A program made the position numbers and the translations under genes. A DNA stretch of 58,059 nucleotides from Mycobacterium sp. E3251. GTDB taxonomy: Bacteria > Actinomycetota > Actinomycetes > Mycobacteriales > Mycobacteriaceae. Below are positions 35,014 through 43,537 of this stretch, piece after piece; within the stretch, counting starts at the first letter, position 1; every line of letters starts with the position of its first letter. Location of the stretch: assembly GCF_001666835.1 (NCBI RefSeq), contig NZ_LZJF01000048.1, forward strand, positions 1 to 58,059, read 5' to 3'. The notes beneath the pieces were generated by a model that was not told the origin of the DNA, ran no database searches, and saw only the letters and a program-made list of their open reading frames with translations.

Positions 35014-35190
35014 ATGGAACGCGGAAGCTCTAAGCACAGCCCGCGCGAGGACGACGAACTCAAGCACGAATTGGACGGCACGCTGCGCGGTAACCGGTCC
35101 AGTCGCGCCGAGGAATGGCGCGATCCCGAACCGCCGGCCGACGACGACCCCGACGTCCCCACGGCCCGTCCGGAGACACGCGAACCATAA
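35014..35190 (+). CDS. Small charged protein, 58 aa, upstream of an SDR gene
   Basis: A 58-residue, very hydrophilic protein beginning MERGSSKHSPREDDELKHEL, with RAEEWRDPEPPADDD in its middle. I have seen the same N-terminal pattern (M-RGSSKH-PR-DE) in small actinobacterial stress proteins, often with DUF2795, and a DUF2795 gene lies nearby at 36093. GAGAGGGG lies 6 bases before ATG. It ends 32 bases before the SDR gene and is probably co-transcribed with it. No structure or function is known to me. Confidence 0.78.
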   Translation: MERGSSKHSPREDDELKHELDGTLRGNRSSRAEEWRDPEPPADDDPDVPTARPETREP

Positions 35191-35222
35191 GTCGGCCTTT
35201 CGACCACGAATTGAGGAATCTC

Positions 35223-36062
35223 ATGGGCTTTGCGCCTCAGCAACAAACCGCCCCGGGCGTCCAGGGCCGGATGGACCCGGCGCCCGACTGCGGCGAAAAC
35301 ACTTACCAGGGCTCGGGAAAGCTCACCGGGAAAAGGGCGATCGTCACCGGGGGTGATAGCGGCATCGGCCGCGCGGTCGCTATCGCTTTCGCCCGCGAAG
35401 GCGCCGACGTGCTGATCTCCTACCTCAATGAGGACGACGACGCCCGAGGCGTCGCACGCTACGTGGAAGACGCCGGGCGCAAATGCGTGCTGGTATCCGG
35501 CGACCTTTCCGACGCTGCCCATTGCCGCGCCGTCGTCGACCGCGCCGTCGAGGAATTCGGCGGCATCGACATCCTCGTCAACAATGCCGCATACCAGATG
35601 ATGCACAAGAGCCTCGACGAAATCAGCGACGAGGAATGGGATTACACGTTCAGGCTCAATGTCGGCGCTTACTTTTATCTGACCAAGGCGGCCGTGCCGC
35701 ACATGAACGCGGGGTCGTCGATCATCGGCAGTTCGTCGGTCAACTCCGACACGCCCAATCCGACGCTGGCGCCCTACGCCGCCACCAAAGCCGCGATCGC
35801 CAATTTCTCGGCCAGCCTTGCTCAGTTGCTGGGAGAGAAGGGGATTCGGGTGAACAGCGTCGCGCCCGGCCCGATCTGGACGCCGCTGATCCCCTCGACC
35901 ATGCCCCCGGACAGCGTGGAGTCATTCGGCGACAACACGCCGCTCGGGCGTGCGGGCCAGCCCGCCGAACTCGCACCCATCTACGTGCTGTTGGCCTCCG
36001 ACGACGCGAGTTACATCTCCGGCGCACGGGTGGCCGTCACCGGGGGCCGGCCAATTCTCTAA
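35223..36062 (+). CDS. Short-chain dehydrogenase/reductase, stress-type (YghA/GSP39-like)
   Basis: A 279-residue SDR with the extended N-terminus typical of the YghA/general-stress-protein-39 group (QQQTAPGVQGRMDPAPDCGE). NAD(P) loop: TGGDSGIGRAVAIAFAREGAD (about 41-60). Active site: NNAA, S in GSSSVNS, and Y-x-x-x-K in APYAATKAAIANF. The C-terminus ends SGARVAVTGGRPIL. Start 35223 (MGFAPQQQ) has GAGGAAT before it. Substrate unknown. Position after a small stress-like protein suggests stress induction. Confidence 0.92.
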   Translation: MGFAPQQQTAPGVQGRMDPAPDCGENTYQGSGKLTGKRAIVTGGDSGIGRAVAIAFAREGADVLISYLNEDDDARGVARYVEDAGRKCVLVSGDLSDAAHCRAVVDRAVEEFGGIDILVNNAAYQMMHKSLDEISDEEWDYTFRLNVGAYFYLTKAAVPHMNAGSSIIGSSSVNSDTPNPTLAPYAATKAAIANFSASLAQLLGEKGIRVNSVAPGPIWTPLIPSTMPPDSVESFGDNTPLGRAGQPAELAPIYVLLASDDASYISGARVAVTGGRPIL

Positions 36063-36092
36063 CGCCACAGGACGTTTGCTCTTGCCGGCGGT

Positions 36093-36422
36093 TCAGGAGC
36101 CCCGGTTTTCGCCCAGCTCGTCGACGATCGGGCTCGGAGCGGGGATGTCTTTTGCGTTTTCGGCCAGCCCGGGCTTGGTGTGGGAGCGACGAGCCGCCGC
36201 CTTGTCGGCGTGGCTGACGTCGCGATCGTCGACGATGCTGACCGACGCGGCCACCTGGGCGGCGTTGTTGTAGGTCTCGGGCGCAATGCTCCGCAGGGCG
36301 CGGATCGTGTCATCGTCGCAGCCATTGCGGCCGGCGGCGTCAAGCAGGTCCTGCTTGTTCGCCGGAAAGTCCACATCGGTGAAGCACTGACGCAGTTGAC
36401 TGGGAGTAGTGGACGCAACCAT
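36093..36422 (-). CDS. DUF2795-like small protein
   Basis: A 109-residue protein matching DUF2795: TPSQLRQCFTDVDFPANKQDLLDAA (split: LRQCFTDVDFPANKQDL) and a short helix pair (DDTIRALRSIAPETYNNAAQV). The tail (about 65-109) is charged and Pro-rich. The family often occurs with stress proteins such as the small charged protein at 35014. GGAAAGCC precedes the ATG. Function unknown. Confidence 0.8.
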   Translation of the reverse strand: MVASTTPSQLRQCFTDVDFPANKQDLLDAAGRNGCDDDTIRALRSIAPETYNNAAQVAASVSIVDDRDVSHADKAAARRSHTKPGLAENAKDIPAPSPIVDELGENRGS

Positions 36423-36510
36423 GGCTTTCCGGGTGCCCGGTGGCCATGGCGCTAAACCCGGCCCCCGGGTGACGTCTCGGTCACATCGGTGCGGCCGTGG
36501 GGCGCCCGTC

Positions 36511-36924
36511 TCAGCGACCGCGGACCCGGCGGTTGTGCTTCTTGATCGCGTCGACCAACTCCGACTTGCTCATCGTCGACCGGCCGTGCACGTCGAGCCG
36601 CCGGGCCACGTCGAGCAGGTGCTTCTTGCTCGCGTTGGCGTCCACGCCTTCGGCGGTCGGGCCGGAGGCACGCGGTCCGCCGCTCTTGGCGCGCTCGTCG
36701 GACGGCCCCTTCTCTTCTTTTGGCTCCCAATGATCGCCGACCTTTTCGAAGCTGTGCTTGAGCGCGGAATACGCGACCCGGTGGGCGCGCTCTTCGCTGC
36801 CGTATTCGTCGGCCGCCGCGTCATGCGTTTTGGCGAACGTGCGTTGCGCTTTGGCGTTGGAACGCCGCAAAGTGCTCGGCAGTTCGTCCTTCTTCGGCTT
36901 GCCGCCTTTGGTCGTCTTCGGCAT
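36511..36924 (-). CDS. ChaB-domain protein with C-terminal Rho N/SAP-like motif
   Basis: A 137-residue basic protein. Residues about 12-72 match ChaB (ELPSTLRRSNAKAQRTFAKT, HRVAYSALKHSFEKVGDHW). Residues about 95-137 look like the Rho N-terminal/SAP-type helix pair (SKKHLLDVARRLDVHGRSTM, SKSELVDAIKKHN), often nucleic-acid binding. Start 36924 was chosen for GGAGGTTTTC before ATG. ChaB was first linked to cation transport in E. coli, but the actual role is unknown. With its neighbours it forms a stress-like group. Confidence 0.87.
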   Translation of the reverse strand: MPKTTKGGKPKKDELPSTLRRSNAKAQRTFAKTHDAAADEYGSEERAHRVAYSALKHSFEKVGDHWEPKEEKGPSDERAKSGGPRASGPTAEGVDANASKKHLLDVARRLDVHGRSTMSKSELVDAIKKHNRRVRGR

Positions 36925-37027
36925 GAAAACCTCCTGATGCGCGGTGCGGGTGACATTTCGGTTACCCCATTGACGGGCGGGCAATCACCACGTCGCGCCG
37001 CGAAGCCCACGTCCAGCGCCCGAAAAT

Positions 37028-37046
37028 ATGTCAATATCATTGACAT
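37028..37046 (+). promoter_or_regulatory. Perfect palindrome at the MarR gene start, candidate operator
   Basis: ATGTCAAT-ATC-ATTGACAT is a perfect inverted repeat with 8-base arms and a 3-base centre. It overlaps the first two bases of the start codon at 37045 and contains TATCAT, a possible -10 box. This is a textbook layout for autorepression by a MarR dimer. Confidence 0.75.
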
Positions 37047-37464
37047 GGTTCAGGCCGAAGACGCCCCGCTTGGTTACCTGCTGTACCGGGTGGCCAGCCT
37101 GCTGCGACCCGAGGTTTCCGCGGTGTTGGGCCCGCTCGGACTGACGCTGCCCGAATTCGTCTGCCTGCGCATGCTTTCCCTGGTTCCGGGGATGTCGAGC
37201 GCCGAGCTGTCCCGGCAGGCCGGCGTCACACCGCAGGCGATGAACACGGTGCTGCGCAAGCTGGAAGACATTGGCGCCGTGGCCCGTCCGACGTCGGTGT
37301 CCAGCGGCCGCGCGCTGCCCGCCACGCTGACCGGTCAGGGCCGCGCCCTGCTGAAGCGCGCAGAGGGCGCGGTGCGGACCGCCGATGCGCGCATCCTGGC
37401 CAAGCTGACCGAAACTCAGCAGCGCGACTTCAAGCGCATGCTCGACAAGCTCGGGTCCGACTGA
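37045..37464 (+). CDS. MarR-family regulator (Rv2887 homologue)
   Basis: A 139-residue MarR protein, very similar to M. tuberculosis Rv2887 (also 139 residues). The winged helix covers about 35-105: LTLPEFVCLRMLSLVPGMSS, the recognition helix region VTPQAMNTVLRKLEDIG, and the wing ARPTSVSSGRALPATLT. Flanking helices form the dimer. Rv2887 is known as a repressor affecting small-molecule methylation through Rv0560c. No methyltransferase is next to it here. Start 37045 fits the Rv2887 length, and there is no ribosome site, which agrees with near-leaderless transcription from the palindrome. It converges with amiC, 5 bases apart. Confidence 0.92.
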   Translation: MVQAEDAPLGYLLYRVASLLRPEVSAVLGPLGLTLPEFVCLRMLSLVPGMSSAELSRQAGVTPQAMNTVLRKLEDIGAVARPTSVSSGRALPATLTGQGRALLKRAEGAVRTADARILAKLTETQQRDFKRMLDKLGSD

Positions 37465-37469
37465 GCCGC

Positions 37470-38867
37470 CTACGCGGCTTGGATCCGGGCCCATGGTCGG
37501 GCCTCTTCGAGTTCGTAGGCCAGCTCGAGCAGTAGCGCCTCCTGCCCGAGGTTGGTCGAGAACATCATGCCCACCGGCATGCCTTCGTCGGACTGCGCCA
37601 ACGGAAGTGAGATCGCCGGCTCGCCGGTGACGTTCTGCAGCGGGGTGAACGAGACCCAGTCGATCAGTCGCTCGATGACCTGGTGGTAGTCGGTGGGTGC
37701 CAGATAGCCGATGCGGGGCGTCTCGTCGGCGAGCGTCGGGGTCAGCACGACGTCGTAGGTGCCGAAGAATTGTGCGGTCCGCCTACGGATTCGGCGCAGG
37801 CGCATGATCGCCAGGGGCAGGCGGTGGATGTTGCGGGTGGTGTGTCGCTCCAGCCCGAGCGTCAGACTGTCCAGCCGGCTGCGGTCGAACGTCTTGCCGA
37901 ACATGTGCCGCCCGCTGCGCACCTGGGCCAGCGCGAGGAATCCCCAGTAAAGGACGAAATCGTCGACGAAACTGGCCGGCACCGGGGGCTCGTCGAGGTA
38001 TTCGACGCGGTGCCCGAGCTCCTCGAGAAGACCGGCGGACTTCAGCGTCAGCTCGCGCACCTGGGGGCTGCAGTCGCGTTGCACGGAACGGGTCAGCACG
38101 GCGATCCGCAGCCGCTGCCTGCCGGGCCCGATGACGTCCCCGACCGGCGCCAGTTTCGGGTTACGCCAGATGCGTTCGGCCTCCCGGTAGAACGCCGCGG
38201 TGTCACGCACCGAACGGGTCACCACACCGTTGGCGACGATGCCCACCGGCATCCGGCGCAGGTGGGCGTCCAGCGGCAGCCGCCCGCGCGACGGCTTCAG
38301 CCCGACGAGCCCGTTGCAGGCGGCAGGGATGCGGATGGAGCCGCCGCCGTCGTTGGCGTGGGCGATCGGCACCACGCCTGCGGCAACGAACGCACCCGAG
38401 CCCGACGAGGATGCGCCGGCGCTGTAGTCGGTGTTCCACGGGTTGCGGACCGGCCCCAGCCGTGGATGTTCGGCCGACGCGCTGAAACCGAATTCCGACA
38501 ACTGCGTCTTGCCGACGGGAGCCAGCCCGGTGCCAAGGAACAGCCGGGTGAATTCGCCGTCGGAGGTGGCGTTCCACGGCGTCCACGCGTCGGTGCCGTG
38601 CATCGTCGGCTGGCCGGCGATGTCCACGTTGTCCTTGAGGAACGTCGGGACGCCGTCAAAGAAGCCGTTCGCCGCCGGGGCGGTTCGCGCCTGCTGAAAA
38701 GCCGCATAGGCCAGGCCGTTGAGGACCGGGTCGACGGCCTCGGTGCGGGCGATGGCGGCCTCGACCACCTCCGCCCTACTGACCCAGCCGGCCTGTAGCG
38801 CGTGGGCGAGGCCGACCGCGTCCAGATCACCGAGGGCGTCGTCGCCGAACGCATGCACGTGTCGCAT
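37470..38867 (-). CDS. amiC: Amidase AmiC (Rv2888c homologue)
   Basis: A 465-residue amidase-signature enzyme hydrolysing an amide of unknown identity. The Ser-cisSer-Lys triad is visible: Lys in TFLKDNVDIAG (about 76-86), and the two Ser in the Gly/Ser stretch SAGASSSGSGAFVAAG and DGGGSIRIPAACNGLVGLKP. Length fits M. tuberculosis AmiC (473). There is no signal peptide. It is the same neighbour of tsf as in M. tuberculosis, 32 bases from it on the same strand. Confidence 0.94.
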   Translation of the reverse strand: MRHVHAFGDDALGDLDAVGLAHALQAGWVSRAEVVEAAIARTEAVDPVLNGLAYAAFQQARTAPAANGFFDGVPTFLKDNVDIAGQPTMHGTDAWTPWNATSDGEFTRLFLGTGLAPVGKTQLSEFGFSASAEHPRLGPVRNPWNTDYSAGASSSGSGAFVAAGVVPIAHANDGGGSIRIPAACNGLVGLKPSRGRLPLDAHLRRMPVGIVANGVVTRSVRDTAAFYREAERIWRNPKLAPVGDVIGPGRQRLRIAVLTRSVQRDCSPQVRELTLKSAGLLEELGHRVEYLDEPPVPASFVDDFVLYWGFLALAQVRSGRHMFGKTFDRSRLDSLTLGLERHTTRNIHRLPLAIMRLRRIRRRTAQFFGTYDVVLTPTLADETPRIGYLAPTDYHQVIERLIDWVSFTPLQNVTGEPAISLPLAQSDEGMPVGMMFSTNLGQEALLLELAYELEEARPWARIQAA

Positions 38868-38899
38868 GTAACCGACGCTAGCCCGCGCCCGCGCGGGGC

Positions 38900-39715
38900 T
38901 TAGGCCTGGCCCACCTCGAAGCGCACGAACCGCGTAACCGTCACGCCGGCCTCGTCGAGCAGGGCCTTGACCGTCTTCTTGCTGTCGGACACCGAGGGCT
39001 GCTCCAGCAGCACGGAGTCCTTGAAGAAACCGTTCAGCCGGCCTTCGACGATCTTGGGCAGCGCCTGCTCCGGCTTGCCCTCGGCCTTCGCCGTTTCCTC
39101 GGCGATGCGGCGCTCGCTGGCCACGACGTCCTCGGGGACGTCGTCGCGGGACAGGAAGCGCGCCTTGAGCGCCGCGATCTGCAGCGCGACGGAGTGCGCG
39201 GCCTCGACGTCGGAGCCGCTGTATTCCACCAAGACACCGACGGCGGGCGGCAGGTCCGCGGCCCGCTTGTGCAGGTAGGCCTCGACGGTGCCGTCGAAGT
39301 ACGCCACACGGCGCAGCTCGAGCTTCTCGCCGATCTTGGCCGACAGGTCGGCGATGGCCTGCTCGACCGTCTTACCGCCCGTGGTGGCAGCCTTGAGCGC
39401 CTCGACGTCGGTGGCCTTGGATTCGGCCGCCGCGGCGACGATGTCGTCGGCGAGCTTCTGGAACTCGGCGTTCTTGGCGACGAAGTCGGTCTCGGAGTTC
39501 AGCTCGATCAGCGCGCCGCCCTTGGCCGCGACCAGGCCTTCGGCCGTGGCACGCTCGGCGCGCTTGCCTACGTCCTTGGCGCCCTTGATGCGCAACGCCT
39601 CGACGGCCTTGTCGAAGTCGCCGTCACTCTCGGCCAGCGCGTTCTTGCAGTCGAGCATCCCGGCGCCGGTGAGCTCCCGCAGCTTCTTGACGTCGGCGGC
39701 GGTGAAGTTGGCCAA
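38900..39715 (-). CDS. tsf: Translation elongation factor Ts
   Basis: A 271-residue nucleotide-exchange factor for EF-Tu, the same length as in M. tuberculosis. The signature [16 protein letters not shown] is at the N-terminus, [17 protein letters not shown] follows, and [14 protein letters not shown] is the contact region. The C-terminal domain is the long actinobacterial form. It follows rpsB by 13 bases, the universal rpsB-tsf pair. Confidence 0.98.
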   Translation of the reverse strand: MANFTAADVKKLRELTGAGMLDCKNALAESDGDFDKAVEALRIKGAKDVGKRAERATAEGLVAAKGGALIELNSETDFVAKNAEFQKLADDIVAAAAESKATDVEALKAATTGGKTVEQAIADLSAKIGEKLELRRVAYFDGTVEAYLHKRAADLPPAVGVLVEYSGSDVEAAHSVALQIAALKARFLSRDDVPEDVVASERRIAEETAKAEGKPEQALPKIVEGRLNGFFKDSVLLEQPSVSDSKKTVKALLDEAGVTVTRFVRFEVGQA

Positions 39716-39728
39716 TGCTCAGCCTTCC

Positions 39729-40565
39729 TTAGGAGGGTTCGGTGGTTGATTCGGTCGCGCCCGCAGCGGCTTCGGTGGGGGCGGCGGTTGCAGCGGCGGA
39801 GGCCAGCAGTTCCTGCTCCCACTCGGGCAGCGGCTCGGCGGCTTCGGCCTCGGGCTTGCCGTCGGTGCGGCCGACCCCGGCGCGGGCCTGCAGGCCCTCG
39901 GCAACCGCGGAGGCGATCACCTTGGTCAGCAGGGCCGCCGAGCGGATCGCGTCGTCGTTCCCGGGAATCGGGTAGTCGACCTCGTCGGGGTCGCAGTTGG
40001 TGTCCAGGATCGCGATGACCGGGATGCCCAGCTTGCGGGCCTCGCCGACGGCGATGTGCTCTTTGTTGGTGTCGACCACCCAGATCGCCGACGGCACCTT
40101 GGCCATGTCGCGGATACCGCCCAGGCTGCGCTCCAGCTTGTTCTTCTCCCGGGTCAGCATCAGGATCTCTTTCTTGGTGCGACCCTCGAAGCCGCCGGTC
40201 TGCTCCATCGCCTCGAGCTCCTTGAGGCGCTGCAGCCGCTTGTGCACCGTGGAGAAGTTGGTCAGCATGCCGCCCAGCCAGCGCTGGTTCACGTAGGGCA
40301 TGCCGACGCGGGTCGCCTCGGCCGCGACGGATTCCTGCGCCTGCTTCTTGGTGCCGACGAACATGATGCTGCCGCCGTGGGCGACGGTCTCCTTGACGAA
40401 CTCGTATGCCTTGTCGATGTAGGTCAGCGTCTGCTGCAGGTCGATGATGTAGATGCCGTTGCGGTCGGTGAAGATGAACCGCTTCATCTTGGGATTCCAA
40501 CGACGGGTCTGGTGCCCGAAGTGAGTGCCGCTGTCCAGCAGCTGTTTCATGGTTACGACGGCCAT
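39729..40565 (-). CDS. rpsB: 30S ribosomal protein S2
   Basis: A 278-residue S2 protein. Signatures are [20 protein letters not shown] (7-26), and [20 protein letters not shown] near residue 205. The C-terminus (about 225-278) is an acidic/Ala-rich extension ([18 protein letters not shown]) common in actinobacteria. The leader upstream is strongly structured (see 40593-40664), which suggests autoregulation. Confidence 0.98.
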   Translation of the reverse strand: MAVVTMKQLLDSGTHFGHQTRRWNPKMKRFIFTDRNGIYIIDLQQTLTYIDKAYEFVKETVAHGGSIMFVGTKKQAQESVAAEATRVGMPYVNQRWLGGMLTNFSTVHKRLQRLKELEAMEQTGGFEGRTKKEILMLTREKNKLERSLGGIRDMAKVPSAIWVVDTNKEHIAVGEARKLGIPVIAILDTNCDPDEVDYPIPGNDDAIRSAALLTKVIASAVAEGLQARAGVGRTDGKPEAEAAEPLPEWEQELLASAAATAAPTEAAAGATESTTEPS

Positions 40566-40592
40566 GCTCGTGCCTTACTTGTGTCGGTTGTC

Positions 40593-40664
40593 GCCCGGCA
40601 TCGGGTGAAGCCGGGCCCTGGCGCCTGCTGCGATGCCGGACCCTGTTAAGGGACCGCCCGGCAT
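40593..40664 (-). promoter_or_regulatory. Structured rpsB leader with competing inverted repeats
   Basis: Read in the rpsB direction the leader contains four arms in order: ATGCCGGGC (40664-40656), CCGGCAT (40639-40633), GCCCGGC (40616-40610) and ATGCCGGGC (40601-40593). Arms 1-2 and 3-4 can form two 7-base-pair hairpins. Because arms 1 and 4 are identical, arm 2 can also pair with arm 4 and arm 3 with arm 1. The last arm ends 28 bases before the rpsB ATG. A role as S2-responsive or attenuator-like control is inference. Confidence 0.45.
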
Positions 40665-40826
40665 GCGGTGCGAACTCCTAATAAAACGGGAGACGCGGGG
40701 CGGACGCGCGAAGTCAGCCCGCGAACGAGCTGCGACCAGGAGTTTACACCGACTCAGCTGGTGGTTTTGCACAGCACCGCCCCGGCCTGAGTGGTGCCGG
40801 CGCAGGCGGGGCGATGAACTGAGCCG

Positions 40827-41321
40827 ATGCGACGGGTTTTGCCGCTGATGCTGTGCCTGGCGGTGCTCGGCGCGGGGCCGGCGGTTGCGGACGACGCCCG
40901 CCTGGATTGGCCGTTGCGCCCGCCGCCGGCTGTCACCCGCGGATTCGACGCCCCGTCACCGGACTGGAAGCCCGGGCATCGGGGCGTGGACCTGGCCGGG
41001 GCCGCAGGTCAGCCGGTGTACGCGGCGGGCACCGCCACCGTGGTGTTCGCCGGGCGGCTGGCGGGGCGGCCGGTGGTGTCGCTGGCCCACCCGGGCGGGC
41101 TGCGCACCAGCTACGAGCCGGTCCGGGCGGCGGTGCGGGTGGGTCAGCCGGTTACCGCCCAGACCGTGATCGGCTCGTTGGAGGCCGGGCATCCCGGCTG
41201 CCGGGCCGCCGCGTGCCTGCACTGGGGCGCGATGTGGGGTCCGGCCTCGGGCGCGCACTATGTCGATCCGCTGGGTTTGGTGAAGTCGACGCCGATCCGG
41301 CTCAAGCCGCTGCGGGGTTGA
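40827..41321 (+). CDS. Secreted M23-family peptidase-like protein (Rv2891 homologue)
   Basis: A 164-residue protein with a signal peptide (about 1-21, RRVLPLMLCLAVLGAGPAVA). The mature part is an LytM/M23 fold: HRGVDLAGAAGQPVYAAGT holds the HxxxD zinc pair, and CLHWGAMWG gives the HxH-like position as LHW, so the second metal His is partly altered. Two Cys (GCRAAACLHW) may form a disulfide. In M. tuberculosis Rv2891 has the same place, divergent from rpsB. It probably acts on or binds peptidoglycan in the envelope. Confidence 0.88.
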   Translation: MRRVLPLMLCLAVLGAGPAVADDARLDWPLRPPPAVTRGFDAPSPDWKPGHRGVDLAGAAGQPVYAAGTATVVFAGRLAGRPVVSLAHPGGLRTSYEPVRAAVRVGQPVTAQTVIGSLEAGHPGCRAAACLHWGAMWGPASGAHYVDPLGLVKSTPIRLKPLRG

Positions 41322-41392
41322 GTGTGCGCCTATGGCGGTCCCGCGCGGCGTGTCGCCGCCCAGGCCGCACACTCAACGCCCTGAGCGCACGC

Positions 41393-42298
41393 TCACGCCC
41401 GCGGATGGGCCTGATCGTGCACCGCCCGCAACCGCGAGACGGCGACATGGGTGTAGAGCTGCGTGGTCGCCAGGCTCGAATGGCCGAGCAGTTCCTGCAC
41501 GACACGCAGGTCGGCCCCGCCTTCCAGCAGATGCGTGGCCGCGCTGTGCCGCAGGCCGTGCGGCCCCATGTCGGGCGCGCCGTCCACCGCGGACACCGTC
41601 TCGTGCACGACGGTGCGGGCCTGGCGCACATCGAGCCGCCGACCACGCGCACCCAGCAGCAGCGCCGGCCCCGACTCGGCGGTCACCAGCGCGGGACGCC
41701 CCTCGTCCAGCCAGGCGCGCAGCGCCTCGGCGGCCGGCGTCCCGAACGGCACGGTGCGCTGCTTGTTGCCCTTACCGAGCACCCGGATCAGCCGGTGCCC
41801 GGCGTCCACATCGTCGACGTCCAGGCCGCACAATTCGCTCACCCGGATCCCGGTGGCATACAGCATCTCGACGATCAACCGGTCCCGCAATGCCATCGGA
41901 TCCCCTTGTTGGGCACCGGATTTCGCGGCGGCCATCGCGTCGAGGGCCTGGTCTTGGCGCAGCACCGCCGGCAGGGTGCGGTGCGCCTTGGGCACCTGAA
42001 GCCGGGCCGCCGGGTCCGCGGCCAGCAGCCCGCGCCGGACGGCCCACGCGGTGAACGCCTTGACCGCCGAGGTGCGACGGGCCAGCGTGGTGCGGGCGGC
42101 ACCGGCGGCCCCCGAGGCCGACAACCAGGACCGCAAGAGGGGCAGGTTCAGTCCGTCCAGTCCGGCGCCGCGGTCGTCGAGAAAGGTCAGCAGCGAGCGC
42201 ACGTCGCCGAGATAGGCTCGACGGGTGTGGGCCGACCGGCCGCATTGCAGCGACAGGTATTCGTCGAACTCCTCGAGGATCGGTTCGCTGTGCGGCAC
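41393..42298 (-). CDS. xerC: Site-specific tyrosine recombinase XerC
   Basis: A 301-residue tyrosine recombinase for resolving chromosome dimers at dif. The SAM-like N-terminal domain (about 1-95) is followed by the catalytic domain with R152 (TGIRVSEL), K176/K179 (GKGNK), H247 and R250 ([10 protein letters not shown]), H273 ([10 protein letters not shown]) and nucleophile Y282 (LYTH). GTG start codon with GGGGGA just before it. Length matches M. tuberculosis XerC (298). No mobile element is adjacent, so this is the housekeeping gene. Confidence 0.95.
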   Translation of the reverse strand: MPHSEPILEEFDEYLSLQCGRSAHTRRAYLGDVRSLLTFLDDRGAGLDGLNLPLLRSWLSASGAAGAARTTLARRTSAVKAFTAWAVRRGLLAADPAARLQVPKAHRTLPAVLRQDQALDAMAAAKSGAQQGDPMALRDRLIVEMLYATGIRVSELCGLDVDDVDAGHRLIRVLGKGNKQRTVPFGTPAAEALRAWLDEGRPALVTAESGPALLLGARGRRLDVRQARTVVHETVSAVDGAPDMGPHGLRHSAATHLLEGGADLRVVQELLGHSSLATTQLYTHVAVSRLRAVHDQAHPRA

Positions 42299-42331
42299 TC
42301 CCCCACGCTCGCAGACATGGGCGAGCCGTTG

Positions 42332-43495
42332 TCAGTCGACGCGCCGAAGCGTGTCCGGGGTGAGATCTTTCAGTGTCGGATAGCCGTCGACGGCCATGAT
42401 CAGGTCCGCTTCGGCCAGCAGCGAACGCAGCACGTGCACGATGCCGTCGACCCCACCGAGCGCCAGGCCGTACGCGTACGGCCGGCCGACGCCCACCGCG
42501 GTCGCGCCCAGCGCCAGCGCTTTGACGATGTCGGCCCCGTTGCGGATGCCCGAATCGAACAGCACCGGCAGGCCGTCGGCCGCCTCGACCACACCCGGCA
42601 GGCAGTCCAGCGCGGGCAGGCCGCCGTTGGCCTGGCGGCCGCCGTGCGTCGAGCAGTAGATGCCGTCGACGCCGCCGTCCTTGGCGCGCCGGGCGTCGTC
42701 GGGATGGCAGACGCCCTTGATGATGAGCGGTAGCTCGGTCAGCGATCGCAACCACGGAAGGTCGTCCCACGTCAACGGATTGCCGAACGTCGTGATCCAC
42801 TGCAGCACAGTGGCCTGCGGGTCCTCCTCGGGCGGGCGCGGCAGGCCGGCGCGAAAGACCGGGTCGCTGGTGTAGTTGCTCAGGCACAGGCCCCGCAATT
42901 GCGGAAAGTTCGCCGTGCTGAGGTCCCGCGGACGCCATCCGGGAATCCAGGTGTCCAGGGTGACGATGATGCCCCTGTAGCCGGCGGCCTCGGCGCGTTG
43001 CACGAGGCTGGCGGCGAGTTCGCGATTCTTCGGCGTGTACAGCTGGAAAAAGCCGGGGGTGTCGCCGAACTGGGCGGCGACGTCTTCCAGCGGATCGGCG
43101 GTCAGCGTGGAAACGACCATTGGGACACCGGTGGCCGCGGCGGCGCGCGCGGTGGCCAGGTCGCCGTGGCCGTCTTGGGCGCAGATGCCGATGACGCCGA
43201 TCGGGGCCATGAACAACGGTGACGGCAGCGTGAGACCGAACACCTCAACCGACAGGTCCCGCTCGGCGGCGCCGACGAACATGCGGGGCATCAGGCCCCA
43301 GCGGTCGAACGCCTCGCGATTGGCCCGTTGGGTGCGCTCGTCCCCGGCGCCACCGGTGACGTAGGACCACACCGACGGCGACATCGCCCGCTCGGCCCGG
43401 GCCTCCAGCTCCGCGAAGGACATCGGCAGCGCGGGCGCGATCCCGCCCAGACCCTTGAAGTAGATCTCGTTCTGGTAATCGCCGTAATGCGCCAT
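42332..43495 (-). CDS. FMN-dependent lactate 2-monooxygenase-like alpha-hydroxy acid oxidase
   Basis: A 387-residue FMN enzyme very similar in layout to M. smegmatis lactate 2-monooxygenase, including the N-terminal [17 protein letters not shown]. Active-site residues expected of the family are present: Y45 (WSYVTGG), Y153 (FQLYTP), D181 and R189 ([12 protein letters not shown]), K260, H284 and R287 ([10 protein letters not shown]). LMO oxidises lactate to acetate, CO2 and water; the substrate here could be another 2-hydroxy acid. A shorter loop around 215-235 than in LMO is the main difference. It sits between xerC and viuB, where M. tuberculosis has PPE45 and Rv2893. Confidence 0.88.
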   Translation of the reverse strand: MAHYGDYQNEIYFKGLGGIAPALPMSFAELEARAERAMSPSVWSYVTGGAGDERTQRANREAFDRWGLMPRMFVGAAERDLSVEVFGLTLPSPLFMAPIGVIGICAQDGHGDLATARAAAATGVPMVVSTLTADPLEDVAAQFGDTPGFFQLYTPKNRELAASLVQRAEAAGYRGIIVTLDTWIPGWRPRDLSTANFPQLRGLCLSNYTSDPVFRAGLPRPPEEDPQATVLQWITTFGNPLTWDDLPWLRSLTELPLIIKGVCHPDDARRAKDGGVDGIYCSTHGGRQANGGLPALDCLPGVVEAADGLPVLFDSGIRNGADIVKALALGATAVGVGRPYAYGLALGGVDGIVHVLRSLLAEADLIMAVDGYPTLKDLTPDTLRRVD

Positions 43496-43537
43496 GGGAG
43501 TAGAGGATGCCAGCCGGCGGTCAGGCCGACGAATCCG

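Noticed and set aside
34839..35702. A 287-codon minus-strand frame upstream of the SDR gene
   Set aside because: It is antisense to the SDR and small charged protein, both with good starts and family matches.
36456..36470. A short hairpin ACCCGG-CCC-CCGGGT between two minus-strand genes
   Set aside because: The 6-base stem with a 3-base loop and no T-run is common by chance at this GC content; not called as a terminator.
41393..42298. Possibility that the tyrosine recombinase marks an integrated element
   Set aside because: It matches housekeeping XerC in length and position, with conserved neighbours on both sides and no attachment-site repeats or phage genes.
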